A DNA stretch of 64,000 nucleotides from assembly GCA_964035575.1 (NCBI GenBank), contig OZ037922.1:310001-374000 (forward strand). Direction: 5' to 3'. Within the stretch, counting starts at the first letter, position 1. Each line of letters begins with the position of its first letter. Of the stretch, positions 10,637 to 21,323 are shown in pieces. The notes under the pieces are model-generated. The model did no database searches. It was not told the origin of the DNA and worked only from the letters and a program-made list of their open reading frames with translations. The DNA comes from Rhynchopus sp. YZ270_cl-10 (Eukaryota; Euglenozoa; Diplonemea; Diplonemida; Diplonemidae). The translations under genes were made by a program, and so were the position numbers.

Positions 10637-13600
10637 TTATACAGTATCCTTTGCACTGTTTGATCCTATACTCGACCGCCGTCTTTGCATAGGGCTTGCC
10701 ACAGCACTTTCTTCTTCTTCAGATCTTCTCTCCTGCCCTTCAGCTCCTGCGTTGATACGCGCAAACTTTAGACGCACCTTCTTTCCCCTCCAGATCTGCT
10801 GGATCTTCAGCGCACTGAACGTGAGCAAGACCTGACGCCTTGTATTTTCCCCTACCCATGCGTCCGTCATCATGTTAACACGCGGGCTGTGTCTTGGCGT
10901 ACCAGCATCTTCTATGGAACACAGATCGACCCCTTCCCATCGAGACTCCATCAACCTACACGTGCTCTGCCATTTGCTTCCAGACCGAAGCCCTTCGTGG
11001 GGTAGAATCTCTCCGAGGAAATCTTCGTCCATTATGTCAATTAGGTCGTGCATATACCGGGGTATCTTCACTGCGTGCGATAACGTGGCGAGAAGGTCTA
11101 CTAAACTCACGCGCCCGTTTATTTCACAGAGAATTATCCCGATTATACTGGTTTTTTTCATATTCCGCAATCGAACGTCCTCTGCCCCGGTCTGTTTTTC
11201 GTAGCCCAATGGAGGTCCGATCCGTTGGAGAAGTGCAGGGAGTTCTATGGTTCGGAGGCTCCAGTATAATGAGTCGTGCGGGTTTACTAGGGTTTCGTTT
11301 TTGTCGATGGAGCTGTCTAAGGTGGTGTCCAACGCCCGCTTGGAAGCATCGTAGTGCTCGAAGAAGGCTTCGAGGTCGGAGGGAAGTACCGGTTGGTCCA
11401 GCTCTTCCTGGACTGTGTCGTAGCCACCGAGGATGACCGCAATGAGGATGTTGAGGAGAACGTACATCACCACCAAGGTAAACGAAATGAAATACAACGG
11501 AGACAGCTCCGGATGCCCGCAGGTGTTGAGATGCTCCGAACAGTCCGGCGCGGTGGCGCGATAGTCGTTCATAAAACACTGCCATTCTTCTCCGGTTGAA
11601 AGACGGAAGAGCAGCAGAAATGAATTTCCAAAGGTAAAGAAATTCGCCCGCGCACCAATACACGACCCAGATATAACATTGCCAAACAGATTCATCCCCA
11701 CAATCGCATATAGAAAGTAGAGAAGCGACAACAGCCCTGCTACGTTACCAAGGTTGGGGAGTGATAACCAGAGGGTGCGGAGGAGGTTGCGGACTTCTTG
11801 GGTGCTTTTTATGATTCGGGTGAGGCGGAGCAGGCGTAACACCCTGAAGATGGATACTACTGAGGACGCGGTGTTTAAAAAGACAGAAAGAAGCAGCCCG
11901 ATGACGGAGATGATGACAATACAAAAATCGAAACGGTTCCAGCTTTCGTAGAAGAAGGAGCGTCCGTCGGCGACAATGCGGATGGTCAGCTCCAAGGTGA
12001 ATAATGCAACAAAGGCGATGTTTGCGTTTTCCAAAAAAACGCCATATGAGGCAGGTTGTCCATGATATTCTGTTGCCGCGAGAACAGTGTTGAAAATGAT
12101 CACCATTGCCCAAAACTGTTCGAAGTGTTTTGTTAACACCAGGTTTTGGCATATCTTGGAGATTGCATTTTGCGACCTCCCCCCCAGCTTCACCCTAGAG
12201 ACGGTACTGCGGTACATCACGTCTTGAATGGCGAGCCACATTTTTTGCTCTTCGGATAATCCCATAACGCTTTCCTTATCGTGCTTTGCTCTGGCATAGT
12301 CATAATGATCGATCAAAACACCGATAAAAAGATTGACAATAAAAAAGGCGCCGATCACCACCCACACTATGAAGTACAACGCTGCGAAGAGACTGTTGTT
12401 CTTCACCGGAGCCTTTCCTGGAGAGGTTGCGTCAATTCCGGAGTACATCAGAGTCACCCACCCCTCTAAGGTACTCATTTCGAACAGCGAAACTAACGCG
12501 GAGCCTACGTTGTCAAAATGGGAGCCTTGGTTGACCCAGCGGTAGGGTGCGGTGCAGTGTTGCTCTTCAACGATGAAGGGGTCTTCGAAGGTTGCGTCTC
12601 CCCACTCCTTTAGGGTGCAAGCGTAGAAGGTGCCTTTGAATAGGTGCACTCCAAGAATCGCAAAAATAACAAAAATCAATCCAATCACAATACCAATATG
12701 AAGCAACGGATACAACGATGATATCAGCGAATCCAACACCAACTTCATCCCGGTAGAGCGGTTGATAAAACGGAGAGGTCTTAACGTGCGGATCATCCTC
12801 AACATCCCGACCGACTCTGCTCCAGGCACTCCTACCGACACAATGGATAGTACTACGATAATAAAATCGAGTACATTCCAGCCGTCTCTTCTTAAGTATG
12901 CGGAAGGATGTAAAAGAAAACCGTATGCCATGGTTTTTAGTAACGCTTCGGCAGAAAAGCAGCAGGTTAACACCAGGTCTATCCATCCTAAGACATACGG
13001 GAGTAATGTGTCTGGCGCTGCGATGGGATTGTATAAGGCTAGGGAAACGGTGCTGACAACGATGAAGATGATGACGATAACCTCAAATGTGTCCGTTTCA
13101 ACGAGGCGAGCGAATTGACGGCGGACCGGATTCATTGATGCCATGCAAAACAGACTGCGGTACCGCACAATGCACACCACGGCCTCCATCTCCTTCGTGA
13201 TTCTCAATAACACCGCAACTGACTCCGACGCGCTCACCGGAAACAATTTCGTCACCTTATCCCACCCCAAATGCACAATCTGCTCCTCCAGCTCTGGTAA
13301 CATCCCAACCGCGGCGGTCGTCGCAACGTTCAATCGCCCTATGGTGTCGGCCCCCTTTTTCTTCTTCTTAAACGACGCAAACGGGGACCTGCAGCCCGAA
13401 GCAGAATTCCCAAACGCAGCAATCACTTCGTTTTCTCTCTCCTTCTCGAGGAATGTGATGTATTGCTTGAGTGCTATGGTGCGTTCATCCTCAGGCTCAC
13501 GCCCCATATGAAAAAGCAGATAGATGCGGACCCGCCAGAGGGTGGGTTGGGAGATGATGAGGGAGGGGTCGTCTGGGTTGTCGTTCGCTTCGTTGTTCCC

Positions 13601-16561
13601 ATCTGCCTGGGTCTGCCGCGCAAGCTTTTGCTGTAGAGCAAGATTTAGCACCGCGGCGCTAGATCGGGTACCACTTTGCTCTGCAGCCGTTTTAGAAGCG
13701 TCAAGAACCTGCTGTTCCGCTTCCGGCGCAAACTGAGTATTATTAATAAGAACCGCAACAAAAAGCGACAACACAATATAGTTTCCGATTATAAACAATG
13801 ACACGAAGTAGAGCGCAAACACCGCACTGTCCCTCGACCGCATCCCAGCGTACATCACCACCGTCCAATCCTCTCCGGTAATTACCTGGAAAACCGTGAT
13901 CATCGCCCAGCTGAGTTCGTCGAAATTGTAGCGTGGCACTTCATAGCAGATATCACCGCGTTCTGGGTTGAAGCCTTCTTTGGGGACGTCGCACATTCTG
14001 CCGCCAAATAGCGACATTCCAAGCAGTGCGTAAACGAAGATGACCAAGGATAGGAGCAAAGTCAACACCGACACACCTTCAAGGGATTCAAGCAACGCAG
14101 CAAAGGTACGCCACAAATCCGGAAACTGTTTCGCCAGCTTGAAGACCCGCATCAACCTGAACGCACGAAACACCGAAATCCCCGACCCCCCGGATTGATC
14201 CCTCTGTACCAACTCCACTGCCACATCCACAACCGACAGCACAGAGACCACAGCATCAAACACATTTACCTTATCGTCCACAAAGCCCCATCTGTACACA
14301 TACATTTTCAGCACCGACTCCACCAGAAACACTGTGGTAAACACATAATTGCTGTACAACGAAAACACGGTGAATGCATCTGGCTGGTTATGATGCTCCG
14401 AGGCCAGAATCAACGTATTTGACAAAATGGTAACCAATATGACATTCGCAAACCACCGGTTCTCCACTACTACATGGAGCTTCTCCTTCACACCTTTTCT
14501 ATCCTCCTCCACTTCACCCTTCTCCTCCGCATCTGCCTCCGTTCCATCCGACGAAGGCGTCGCATCAGACATCCTCGACCTACTATTCAACACACCTTTG
14601 ATAGAGAGAACACCTCCAGGACCGTTCATGCTCTCCTCCTCCCATGACCCTGCAGGTTCCAGAGCGTGGGCAACCGGGGCAGGGGTGTGCAGACCACATG
14701 CCGCATTGCTTGAAAAGGTCGTTTCTAGCATGCTCTCTGTGAAGGCTGCGATCGATTCGGGCAGGTCCTGGGTCCTGTTTCCATTTGCTTTGCTAGGTGT
14801 TGTTGCGAGAGGTACTTCTAAAGGGGCTAGCCCAGGGATAGGTGAGGTTACGTGAATCCCGCTAGGGCGGTTCGTCAAAGGGTTGGTGTGGTGTGGGTGA
14901 TTGTTCATGTCAGATGACGATGAGGTTGCATGCGATTGGCATACTACGCGCTCGCTTGCAGAGCGCAGAGATGAGGTCAACCCAAACGCCGGAGTTACCG
15001 GCGTTTTAATCGGCGTCATCTGCTCATCCTGGCTTGGATGAGAGGAGAGAAATGTTCCTGCATCCGACTCTTCTGCTTCCTCTTCTTCATCTTCTTCGGC
15101 GCGCGCTGAGAAGAAGACAGTGTTGATCGTCACCAACACCAAATTCGCGATAAAAAACGACCCACAAAGCACCACCAAAACAAAATAGATTGCCGTGAAC
15201 CCCGATGAGGCGTCCATCGCATAGTACATCACGGAGGACCAGCCTTCCAAGGTTACTACGGTGAAGAGTGTGAGGGTTGCCCAGCCCATATTGTCGAAGG
15301 AGATGTACCCAAAGCTGGGGTTGCCTACATCCATACAGGTTTCGCCATATGCGCAGCGAAAGCCGAATTCCGAGGCAGTAGTACAGACCCGCGCGGACTC
15401 CCGCAATGAAAACCAAAAATCCACATCTCTAGACTCATTGTACACTTCGTGAATCACATCGTTCGGAACACATCTGCTTGCAAGCTGTCCACTCCAAAGC
15501 TGTACCCCAACTATCCCCGCTACAAGCAAGAAGAACAGACATAACAACAACACATCAACCAAGCTCTTCAACGATCTTAACAACACAGTAATGATCAACT
15601 GAAGCCCACGAAGCCGTGTAATCGCCTTGAGTGGTCTCAGGATACGAAAGGTACGCAAAATTGTGATCCCGCTTGCATTTCCCCCGGAGATGGTTTCGAT
15701 GAGAAGGGTTGTTGTGGAGATGAGGACGATCACGAAGTCGAAAACATTCCATTTGTCGCGGAGGTACGAAAACTCAAACCTGGTAAGTCCCTGGAGGGTG
15801 CCGCGGACCAACGCTTCGGCGGCAAAGACAATGGTAAAGCCGGTTTCGAGATTGCGCAGAATGATGTTTCTGTCGGTTGTCACCTTGAAATCCTTTGGGT
15901 CAGTCGCTGCAGAGGAAACGCAGTTAGCTAAGATAAGTGCAAGAATCGCCCGTTCAATCCATTTGTTTGTCATCAGAACGACCAACATCTTCTTCCGCAG
16001 TGGTGAGATATCAGCCAAACCAATGGCCCGGATAAGCTCGTCTCTTGAAGAGTAGGCTTGAGCTTTGTCCTGTTCTCCTTTAATTTGGCGTACAACAGTG
16101 GCCATTGACATCCGACTTCTTCCTCCCCTGATGAATTCTGAATCGTCATCGCGTCGTAAAGAAGGCTGTGTGGTTGCCTGTGAGTCACCAAGGGAGGCGG
16201 AAGAGCTGTTAGCGGTCTTATGGAAATTTTTGCGATTTTTATCAAAGTTTTTGTGTTTGCCAAACTCATCTTTAGAGCCATAGTACTTTTCATCGTCAAA
16301 GGATTGAAAAAAACTGTCGTCTCGGTTCTCCGCCAGCAACGCCCCTGGGCTGTGCAGGCCTCCGTCCTTCTTCAGATTGAGCACCAGGTCGGTACTGCGC
16401 GGCTGCCTTGGGTGGTGCACTTCACTATCTGAAAATATCCGCACAGATCGCGTCCCCGGGGTGTCAGGTGAATTTGGAGAAATAGGTGTGCCAGGAGATA
16501 TTGGGGTAGTAGGGTCCAAACTCGCCCGGTTCAGCTCTTGCATGCTTGGCGTCGTTTCCAT
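10637..16561 (-). CDS. Four-domain voltage-gated calcium-type channel alpha subunit
   Basis: A 1974-residue, intronless pore-forming subunit of the CaV/NaV family, starting at ATG 16559-16561. Four 6-TM repeats are visible: about residues 195-480, 695-945, 1150-1425 and 1475-1715. S4 sensors with Arg/Lys every third position lie at about 301-320 (ILRTFRILRPLKAITRLRG), 798-811, 1253-1268 and 1571-1585. The four P-loops read TLEGW, TGEDW, TLEGW and TGEEW, placing Glu at about 439, 897, 1366 and 1658. This EEEE ring is the signature of Ca2+ selectivity. The C-terminus has an IQ motif (KIQQIWRGKKVRLKF, about 1919-1933), a likely calmodulin site. The first cytosolic linker (480-690) is acidic, then Ser/Thr/Pro-rich. 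It would sit in the plasma or ciliary membrane. The absence of introns in 5.9 kb is notable. Confidence 0.95.
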   Translation of the reverse strand: METTPSMQELNRASLDPTTPISPGTPISPNSPDTPGTRSVRIFSDSEVHHPRQPRSTDLVLNLKKDGGLHSPGALLAENRDDSFFQSFDDEKYYGSKDEFGKHKNFDKNRKNFHKTANSSSASLGDSQATTQPSLRRDDDSEFIRGGRSRMSMATVVRQIKGEQDKAQAYSSRDELIRAIGLADISPLRKKMLVVLMTNKWIERAILALILANCVSSAATDPKDFKVTTDRNIILRNLETGFTIVFAAEALVRGTLQGLTRFEFSYLRDKWNVFDFVIVLISTTTLLIETISGGNASGITILRTFRILRPLKAITRLRGLQLIITVLLRSLKSLVDVLLLCLFFLLVAGIVGVQLWSGQLASRCVPNDVIHEVYNESRDVDFWFSLRESARVCTTASEFGFRCAYGETCMDVGNPSFGYISFDNMGWATLTLFTVVTLEGWSSVMYYAMDASSGFTAIYFVLVVLCGSFFIANLVLVTINTVFFSARAEEDEEEEAEESDAGTFLSSHPSQDEQMTPIKTPVTPAFGLTSSLRSASERVVCQSHATSSSSDMNNHPHHTNPLTNRPSGIHVTSPIPGLAPLEVPLATTPSKANGNRTQDLPESIAAFTESMLETTFSSNAACGLHTPAPVAHALEPAGSWEEESMNGPGGVLSIKGVLNSRSRMSDATPSSDGTEADAEEKGEVEEDRKGVKEKLHVVVENRWFANVILVTILSNTLILASEHHNQPDAFTVFSLYSNYVFTTVFLVESVLKMYVYRWGFVDDKVNVFDAVVSVLSVVDVAVELVQRDQSGGSGISVFRAFRLMRVFKLAKQFPDLWRTFAALLESLEGVSVLTLLLSLVIFVYALLGMSLFGGRMCDVPKEGFNPERGDICYEVPRYNFDELSWAMITVFQVITGEDWTVVMYAGMRSRDSAVFALYFVSLFIIGNYIVLSLFVAVLINNTQFAPEAEQQVLDASKTAAEQSGTRSSAAVLNLALQQKLARQTQADGNNEANDNPDDPSLIISQPTLWRVRIYLLFHMGREPEDERTIALKQYITFLEKERENEVIAAFGNSASGCRSPFASFKKKKKGADTIGRLNVATTAAVGMLPELEEQIVHLGWDKVTKLFPVSASESVAVLLRITKEMEAVVCIVRYRSLFCMASMNPVRRQFARLVETDTFEVIVIIFIVVSTVSLALYNPIAAPDTLLPYVLGWIDLVLTCCFSAEALLKTMAYGFLLHPSAYLRRDGWNVLDFIIVVLSIVSVGVPGAESVGMLRMIRTLRPLRFINRSTGMKLVLDSLISSLYPLLHIGIVIGLIFVIFAILGVHLFKGTFYACTLKEWGDATFEDPFIVEEQHCTAPYRWVNQGSHFDNVGSALVSLFEMSTLEGWVTLMYSGIDATSPGKAPVKNNSLFAALYFIVWVVIGAFFIVNLFIGVLIDHYDYARAKHDKESVMGLSEEQKMWLAIQDVMYRSTVSRVKLGGRSQNAISKICQNLVLTKHFEQFWAMVIIFNTVLAATEYHGQPASYGVFLENANIAFVALFTLELTIRIVADGRSFFYESWNRFDFCIVIISVIGLLLSVFLNTASSVVSIFRVLRLLRLTRIIKSTQEVRNLLRTLWLSLPNLGNVAGLLSLLYFLYAIVGMNLFGNVISGSCIGARANFFTFGNSFLLLFRLSTGEEWQCFMNDYRATAPDCSEHLNTCGHPELSPLYFISFTLVVMYVLLNILIAVILGGYDTVQEELDQPVLPSDLEAFFEHYDASKRALDTTLDSSIDKNETLVNPHDSLYWSLRTIELPALLQRIGPPLGYEKQTGAEDVRLRNMKKTSIIGIILCEINGRVSLVDLLATLSHAVKIPRYMHDLIDIMDEDFLGEILPHEGLRSGSKWQSTCRLMESRWEGVDLCSIEDAGTPRHSPRVNMMTDAWVGENTRRQVLLTFSALKIQQIWRGKKVRLKFARINAGAEGQERRSEEEESAVASPMQRRRSSIGSNSAKDTV

Positions 16562-17518
16562 TGGAGAGAACCGCTCCCCCCTGGGAGGGGGGAAAGGAAT
16601 CGAAGGTGCAGCTGTTCAGCAGGGAGGGGGAGGGGGGGTGCGCGGGTGCGCAAGTCTGTCGTGCCCCTACAATGCTGAGAGGCAAGAGTATGCGCCCACA
16701 CCACAGATACGCTCAAAGGATGAAGTGGTCCTTCAAAAAGTATTTTTTTCGTCCCAAAAAAAGGGTGTTAGCTTTGTTTCATTGTGAGGGGTGAGGGGGG
16801 GGAAAGGGGGGGAATGTTTCACGTGATTTTTTTAGTGAAGCATTTGATTAAAAAATGGAGAGATGCGGGGATGAGAGAGAGAGTGTGTGTGTGTGTGTGT
16901 CCTGTTGGATGTGATTTCTGTAAAAAATGAGTTGATTCTGAGGGTAAATGCTGCAACCGCTAGGTATTTCGTGGTTGTGGGGGAGGGTTTTGTTGCTGTG
17001 TGTTGTGAGGATTTGGGGGAAAAACACACCCTTTTTTTATTGTTTCTTGTTTTCTACGTTTTGGGAGAGAGAAGAGAGGGAGAGACATTGAGTGCACCAC
17101 ACACCAGATATAAAATAGCCAAATTCGCTAAAAGAACGTAAATTCCATGAAAACCTCTCGGAATGCGAGGTTGTATTTGTTGCTGGAAAGAGTGCAGTGA
17201 ACATGGCCCGCCATCACCACCCCCACCTCACTCTCCCCTGAAGGGTCTCTATCTATTTTAGCCACAAAAAGAAAAAAGGGGGGAAAGAATCACAAAATAT
17301 ACAACAGAACAGAGGAAATACTTTATATAAAAACCTCTCCTCCTCCTCAGAAGGAAAGAGACCGGCATTGTAGGGTGTGAAAAAACGGACGCTTTTGAAC
17401 TGCCACTCTGGCAATATCACCTAAAGCCATTTGCTCCAGCGGGGAACCAAAAAAGGGTGCACATAACTCATTTGGATAAAAAAAACCCCATCAACCGAAC
17501 ACATCACCCCCACCACGC
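16562..17518. other. Intergenic region upstream of the channel gene
   Basis: No gene seen. On the gene strand a pyrimidine tract ending in CCCTCCCAG lies about 20 bases before the channel ATG and could be a splice-type acceptor (cis or trans). A short (GT)n tract lies at about 16884-16899. Confidence 0.45.
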
Positions 17519-18861
17519 TCACCCCAACGTTGCGCAATCTATGTCCACAACATGCCTTTGTGCGTTAGAGCCTGGGGAGCCTGCCACCTCACTTCCACCT
17601 GCCCCACGCGCACGCACCACAGACTGTGGGCTTGCGTTGTACGGCGAAGCCGGAAGGAGAGAGGGACCACCAGCACCTATCCCACCACCACCACCACCAC
17701 CCCCTCCATACGCCACCGGAGCGTACATCACAACATCCGCCTGAGAACCTGCATCCACCGGTCTAGGTGACATAGGGGTCAACGTTGGTGCATATTTCAC
17801 TGGAGAAATTGACTGCATTTGCGCATTGTTGTGCGCATTGTACGCATTGTGTGTGTTGTCCCCAAACTCAGGCCCAAACCCAAGAGAGTCCTGTCTGTCC
17901 CTTTCCAGAAGCATATTAAACTGCCGCTCCTCCTCCCTCAGCCGCCGAGCGTAGGAGGCGTCGTAGACGAAGGCCCTGGGGGGAAGGTTGCTGCCGGTCT
18001 TCATATTCTCGAGGGCGCAGTGAAGCGAGGTTTCGTTGTAGAGGGGCAGACCGGCCCATTCTTGGTGTTTTGGGAAGCGGTTTTGGAGCCAGAAGACCCA
18101 GTCTTCGAGGTCCGTTTCGGTAAGGGCCTCGATGTCGAGGGAGCGGTCTGCAGTCAGGATGCTGAAGCAGAGCTCTTCCCGGGCGATGTTGGTCATGTTG
18201 CGTCGATGTGCGTCCCCGAGAGGCCCCAGCTGTACAGCAAGGACCTTCCGGAGCTCGATCCCCACCTCGTTGCCAGAGAGTGCGCGGCCCAGCCCTGCGC
18301 GGCTCTTGATGTCGCTTTTGCTGACCAAAATGGAGTCGGATCCGAGCAGCGCAACCTTCTTCAAACGCCGCTGGTTGCTCCCAAACGCATGCTTCCATAC
18401 TACCATGCCTTTTTGAAGCCGTTTTATACGCGCCTTTTCTTTATCTTCACCAGACTCGGGTGGGTACTGTGTGAAAGGGGTGGGTTTTTTATTGTTTTTC
18501 GTTATTTGGTGTGGCCGCCCCCAAAATAGCAGAAAATAGCAGAAAGTAGCACAAAATAGCACCCCCTTTCACCATTCTCTACGTTCTTTTGTTTTGGTTG
18601 TTAGATACGCTCAATCACCTCTCGAGTTTTGTGAAATACGGAACTTTATGAAAAGACAGTATCATATAGTGAGGGAGAAAAATGGGGGGGTGTAGAGAGG
18701 GGATTGGGTGGATAGTAGCATACCGAACGCTCGCTTTCGATGTAGGTCTGCGCAAGCTTCCCTCCACGGCTGAGTTGGTTTTGCTTCCAGAGCCCCACAA
18801 GGGCAAGCAGAATGGCAAGGACAATCATGATCGCAATGAACGCAGAGAACCACCCGGGCAT
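17519..18861 (-). CDS. Single-pass membrane protein with PH domain
   Basis: Two exons: 18861-18724 and 18466-17519, joined across a 257-nt intron with donor GTATGC and acceptor TTTCACACAG, in phase 0. The product has 361 residues. Exon 1 encodes a short N-terminus and one hydrophobic helix (FSAFIAIMIVLAILLALVGL, residues 5-24). Residues about 70-175 look like a pleckstrin-homology domain: MVVWKHAFGSNQRRLKKVAL opens it and ALTETDLEDWVFWLQNRF closes it with the usual C-terminal helix and its Trp. The C-terminal ~140 residues are low-complexity, with a nine-Gly run. The helix would anchor the PH domain at a membrane, with the PH module binding phosphoinositides or proteins. No orthologue name is offered. 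The first exon is easily missed because it is only 46 codons. Confidence 0.75.
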
Positions 18862-19221
18862 CTTGAGGTGGGGATACCGCCGCGGATGACGGCCTTCTCT
18901 GGGGTAAGGGAAGGGGGAATGGGGGGGGATGGGGGAATGGACCTTCCCCCCCGTTTACACCCTGTGGGCAACCCTTTGTGTGTGTTCTGTTCGAAAGGGA
19001 TAATGGGGGTAATTCAGTGAAGGTGGTTTTTAAAAAAAAAGTGGCCGTTCTTGGTGTGGTCGGAACCAGACGGGAAAAGTGCGGGCTAGTTCTCGTAATT
19101 TCTTTTTTGTGTCTCTGCCTTTGACGCAGAAAAGGTTGGTTTTGAAGTCCCCCTTTGTTGATCGGATCAGCCCCCCTCGGAAGATTCCCCGGCCAGGAAG
19201 CGTCACAGAGCTTCCAGCGAA

Positions 19222-19959
19222 ATGGACGTTTCCGCCCCTGTACAAGACCTCTCTGCGCCTGTACCTGACCTCTCTGCACCTGTACCTGACCTCTCTGCAC
19301 CTGTACAAGACCTCTCTGCACCTGCACAAGACGCTGCCCCAGAAGTCATTATTGCCCCAGAAATCACCATTGCCGTGTCGAAACCTGCAAGAAGGTGGCT
19401 GCAAAACCACCTGCGAAGGTCGCTGGTCAACGGCCCTTCCAAAACAGACATGGTTGACGCAGTACAAGTGTCTGCAGAAGGAAGACAGGATGCGTTGCAG
19501 TGCATATCGCACGGTGAACTACCGCCGAATGTGCGGGGAATCGCCTGGACAAGCCCCCATAAAAAAAATTATAAAAACGGGGCCACAGCGCTGAGAACGC
19601 ACGATACTGCCCCCTCACCACACTGCCGCTTGCTGGAACATCAGATGGACAAGAACATCGAACAAAAAAACCCAAAACAAGACAGAAAGGAACCGAACTG
19701 CGGGAAGATGGGCAAGTTGAGAGTGGAAAAAATTTTGGGGGGATTCCCGGAAGGGTTTTCTGTTGTTTATTGTTGTCTTTTTGTTTACTGCAACCGAGAC
19801 CGCCATAATCGGATCGAACCTTTTTCCCCCCCTCCCATTTATCTTTTTTTTCGTTGTCCCTCAAAAAAATGGGAACTTTTTTTTTCTGCTCTTTTATCCC
19901 CACAGCCCTTTTCCCCCCAATACAAAGAACGTTTTTTTTTTGTCAGAAAACTTGAATAA
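19222..19959 (+). CDS. Uncertain plus-strand ORF with heptapeptide repeats
   Basis: An ATG-started 245-codon frame, the only plus-strand frame I would consider. It opens with five tandem heptads of the form DLSAPVP/Q. Next comes RRWLQNHLRRSLVN, then GELPPNVRGIAW, which loosely recalls the start of a TBC (Rab-GAP) domain. The second half runs into T-rich DNA and does not look coding. It may be a gene fragment, an exon of an unseen gene, or chance. All other genes here are on the minus strand, which argues against it. Confidence 0.2.
   Translation: MDVSAPVQDLSAPVPDLSAPVPDLSAPVQDLSAPAQDAAPEVIIAPEITIAVSKPARRWLQNHLRRSLVNGPSKTDMVDAVQVSAEGRQDALQCISHGELPPNVRGIAWTSPHKKNYKNGATALRTHDTAPSPHCRLLEHQMDKNIEQKNPKQDRKEPNCGKMGKLRVEKILGGFPEGFSVVYCCLFVYCNRDRHNRIEPFSPPPIYLFFRCPSKKWELFFSALLSPQPFSPQYKERFFFVRKLE
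19233..19335. repeat. 21-bp minisatellite, ~5 copies
   Basis: Tandem units CTCTCTGCACCTGTACCTGA with alternation between CTGAC and CAAGA. The unit length is a multiple of three, so both strands stay open as heptapeptide repeats. Confidence 0.85.
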
Positions 19960-20147
19960 TTCGACACCTTGACAGACGTGTCTCGGGTTTCCCCGCGATT
20001 ACGAAGGTGGTCACATGGCGCCATTACACCATTCAGTACGTCCCTTTTTGCTGTTTTTTCTGATAAGTTCCGTTGGGGTGTGGGGGTTAGTAATAGCTGG
20101 CATACAGTCTTCACTGTCCGGGATCTTTATATTTTTATTTTTATTTT

Positions 20148-20216
20148 TTGATAAATTGTTGGAGTAGTGTAGTTGCCTCGGGTTGTGTTGCCACAGTTTG
20201 TGCAATCTCCACTTAA
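20148..20216 (-). repeat. Family E dispersed repeat
   Basis: TTGTTGGAGTAGTGTAGTTG, CCTCGGGTTGTGTTGCCACA and GTTTGTGCAATCTCCACTTA. One extra G relative to 6991-7057. Confidence 0.85.
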
Positions 20217-20580
20217 TCAATTTCTTTTAGTATCGATAAAAAACAGCAAAAAAAATGATTCTGCGCTGCCCAGAGACGGCTAGGTTGCACAGAATTGAGG
20301 TTTTATTTTCTTCTTTTTCAGGGGGGACGGGAGTGGAGCACGTAGACGCTTTCGGCACCAATGAAGGAACCTACTCACAGGGTGCCATTACCATCGTTGA
20401 TAGAGCACAGGTCTTGATGTAAGATGTTTGACCCACAGCCAACGCTATGACATTACGCCATCACGAAAAACCGTGGCACCTTACAACCTGAGCTCTGGAT
20501 CCAACTACGAGCTTTTTAACAGTACGCCATCTGGCCGGGGGAAGAAGATATACCAGTTGGCTTTTGCACTGCGACTGAAT

Positions 20581-20650
20581 TTGACTTGAAATACGTGAAC
20601 AGTGGGTCCGGGGGTGGGTCCCAATCCATTTCGAGGTTGACATCTGCTGC
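20581..20650 (-). repeat. Family B dispersed repeat (internal deletion)
   Basis: Begins TTGACTTGAAATACGTGAAC, jumps to GGGGGTGGGTCCCAATCC and ends with the family B tail CCATTTCGAGGTTGACATCT. Confidence 0.7.
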
Positions 20651-21141
20651 CTCAGTGAAGCTGTAAAGTACGCAACATCGCTACGGACGTAGGTACTATA
20701 AAGATCCTAACGAATGTATTTTCCCATCTCCTCCCCAACAAAAGAAAAGAAAAATAAAAATAAAAATACGCAACGCACAATAAAAACGCAAAACGTTAGC
20801 TAATTTTGAATTATTTTTTTGCCCTTTTTTTTGAATGTTTTCTTATATCGCCCCACAACTTATTTTGAAGAAGAAAAAAATCTGTAGAATGGTTTCCATA
20901 AAAAAGGAATTTTCTCCAACAGCATTTTTGTCTTTTTTTTTGCTTTTTGTTTGCCCCAAACCCATCACTTCCCCCCCAACCCCCTGTTTGACCCCTTATA
21001 GAATATACTATAGATTTAGTTAACCTCATTTTAAATTATATCACACATTTTCTTGAGTAAGAATTGTGGATTTTTTTTTTTTTGTCCTTTTTTTGTCTGT
21101 TGCTGTTGTCACCTCCTCCTCCCCCCCCTTTAGGTCCTTAC

Positions 21142-21289
21142 ACGGCAGACTAGTCAGGGGGACCACTAGTGGAACTACTAATAGTAACGAATAGTGCTAA
21201 AATGGTGTAACACTGTAGTCGTAAAACACTCAGTCATTTTGGACTAATAAAGACAGTGCTACTAGTGGTCCCCTTGCCTGGTCTGCTGT
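21142..21289. mobile_element. MITE-like element with long terminal inverted repeats
   Basis: Arms ACGGCAGACTAGTCAGGGGG (left, continuing GACCACTAGT) and ACTAGTGGTCCCCTTGCCTG (right, continuing GTCTGCTGT) are inverted copies with a few mismatches over about 29 bp. The interior is ~90 bp with no coding capacity. No clear target duplication was seen. Confidence 0.7.
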
Positions 21290-21323
21290 CTACCCTAAAA
21301 TTCCCCAAAAAACAGTTGTTTTT

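Larger units (their letters stand above)
19960..21323. other. Intergenic region with repeats and a MITE
   Basis: No gene seen. It contains a family E copy (20148-20216), a family B copy (20581-20650) and a short inverted-repeat element (21142-21289). Confidence 0.5.
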
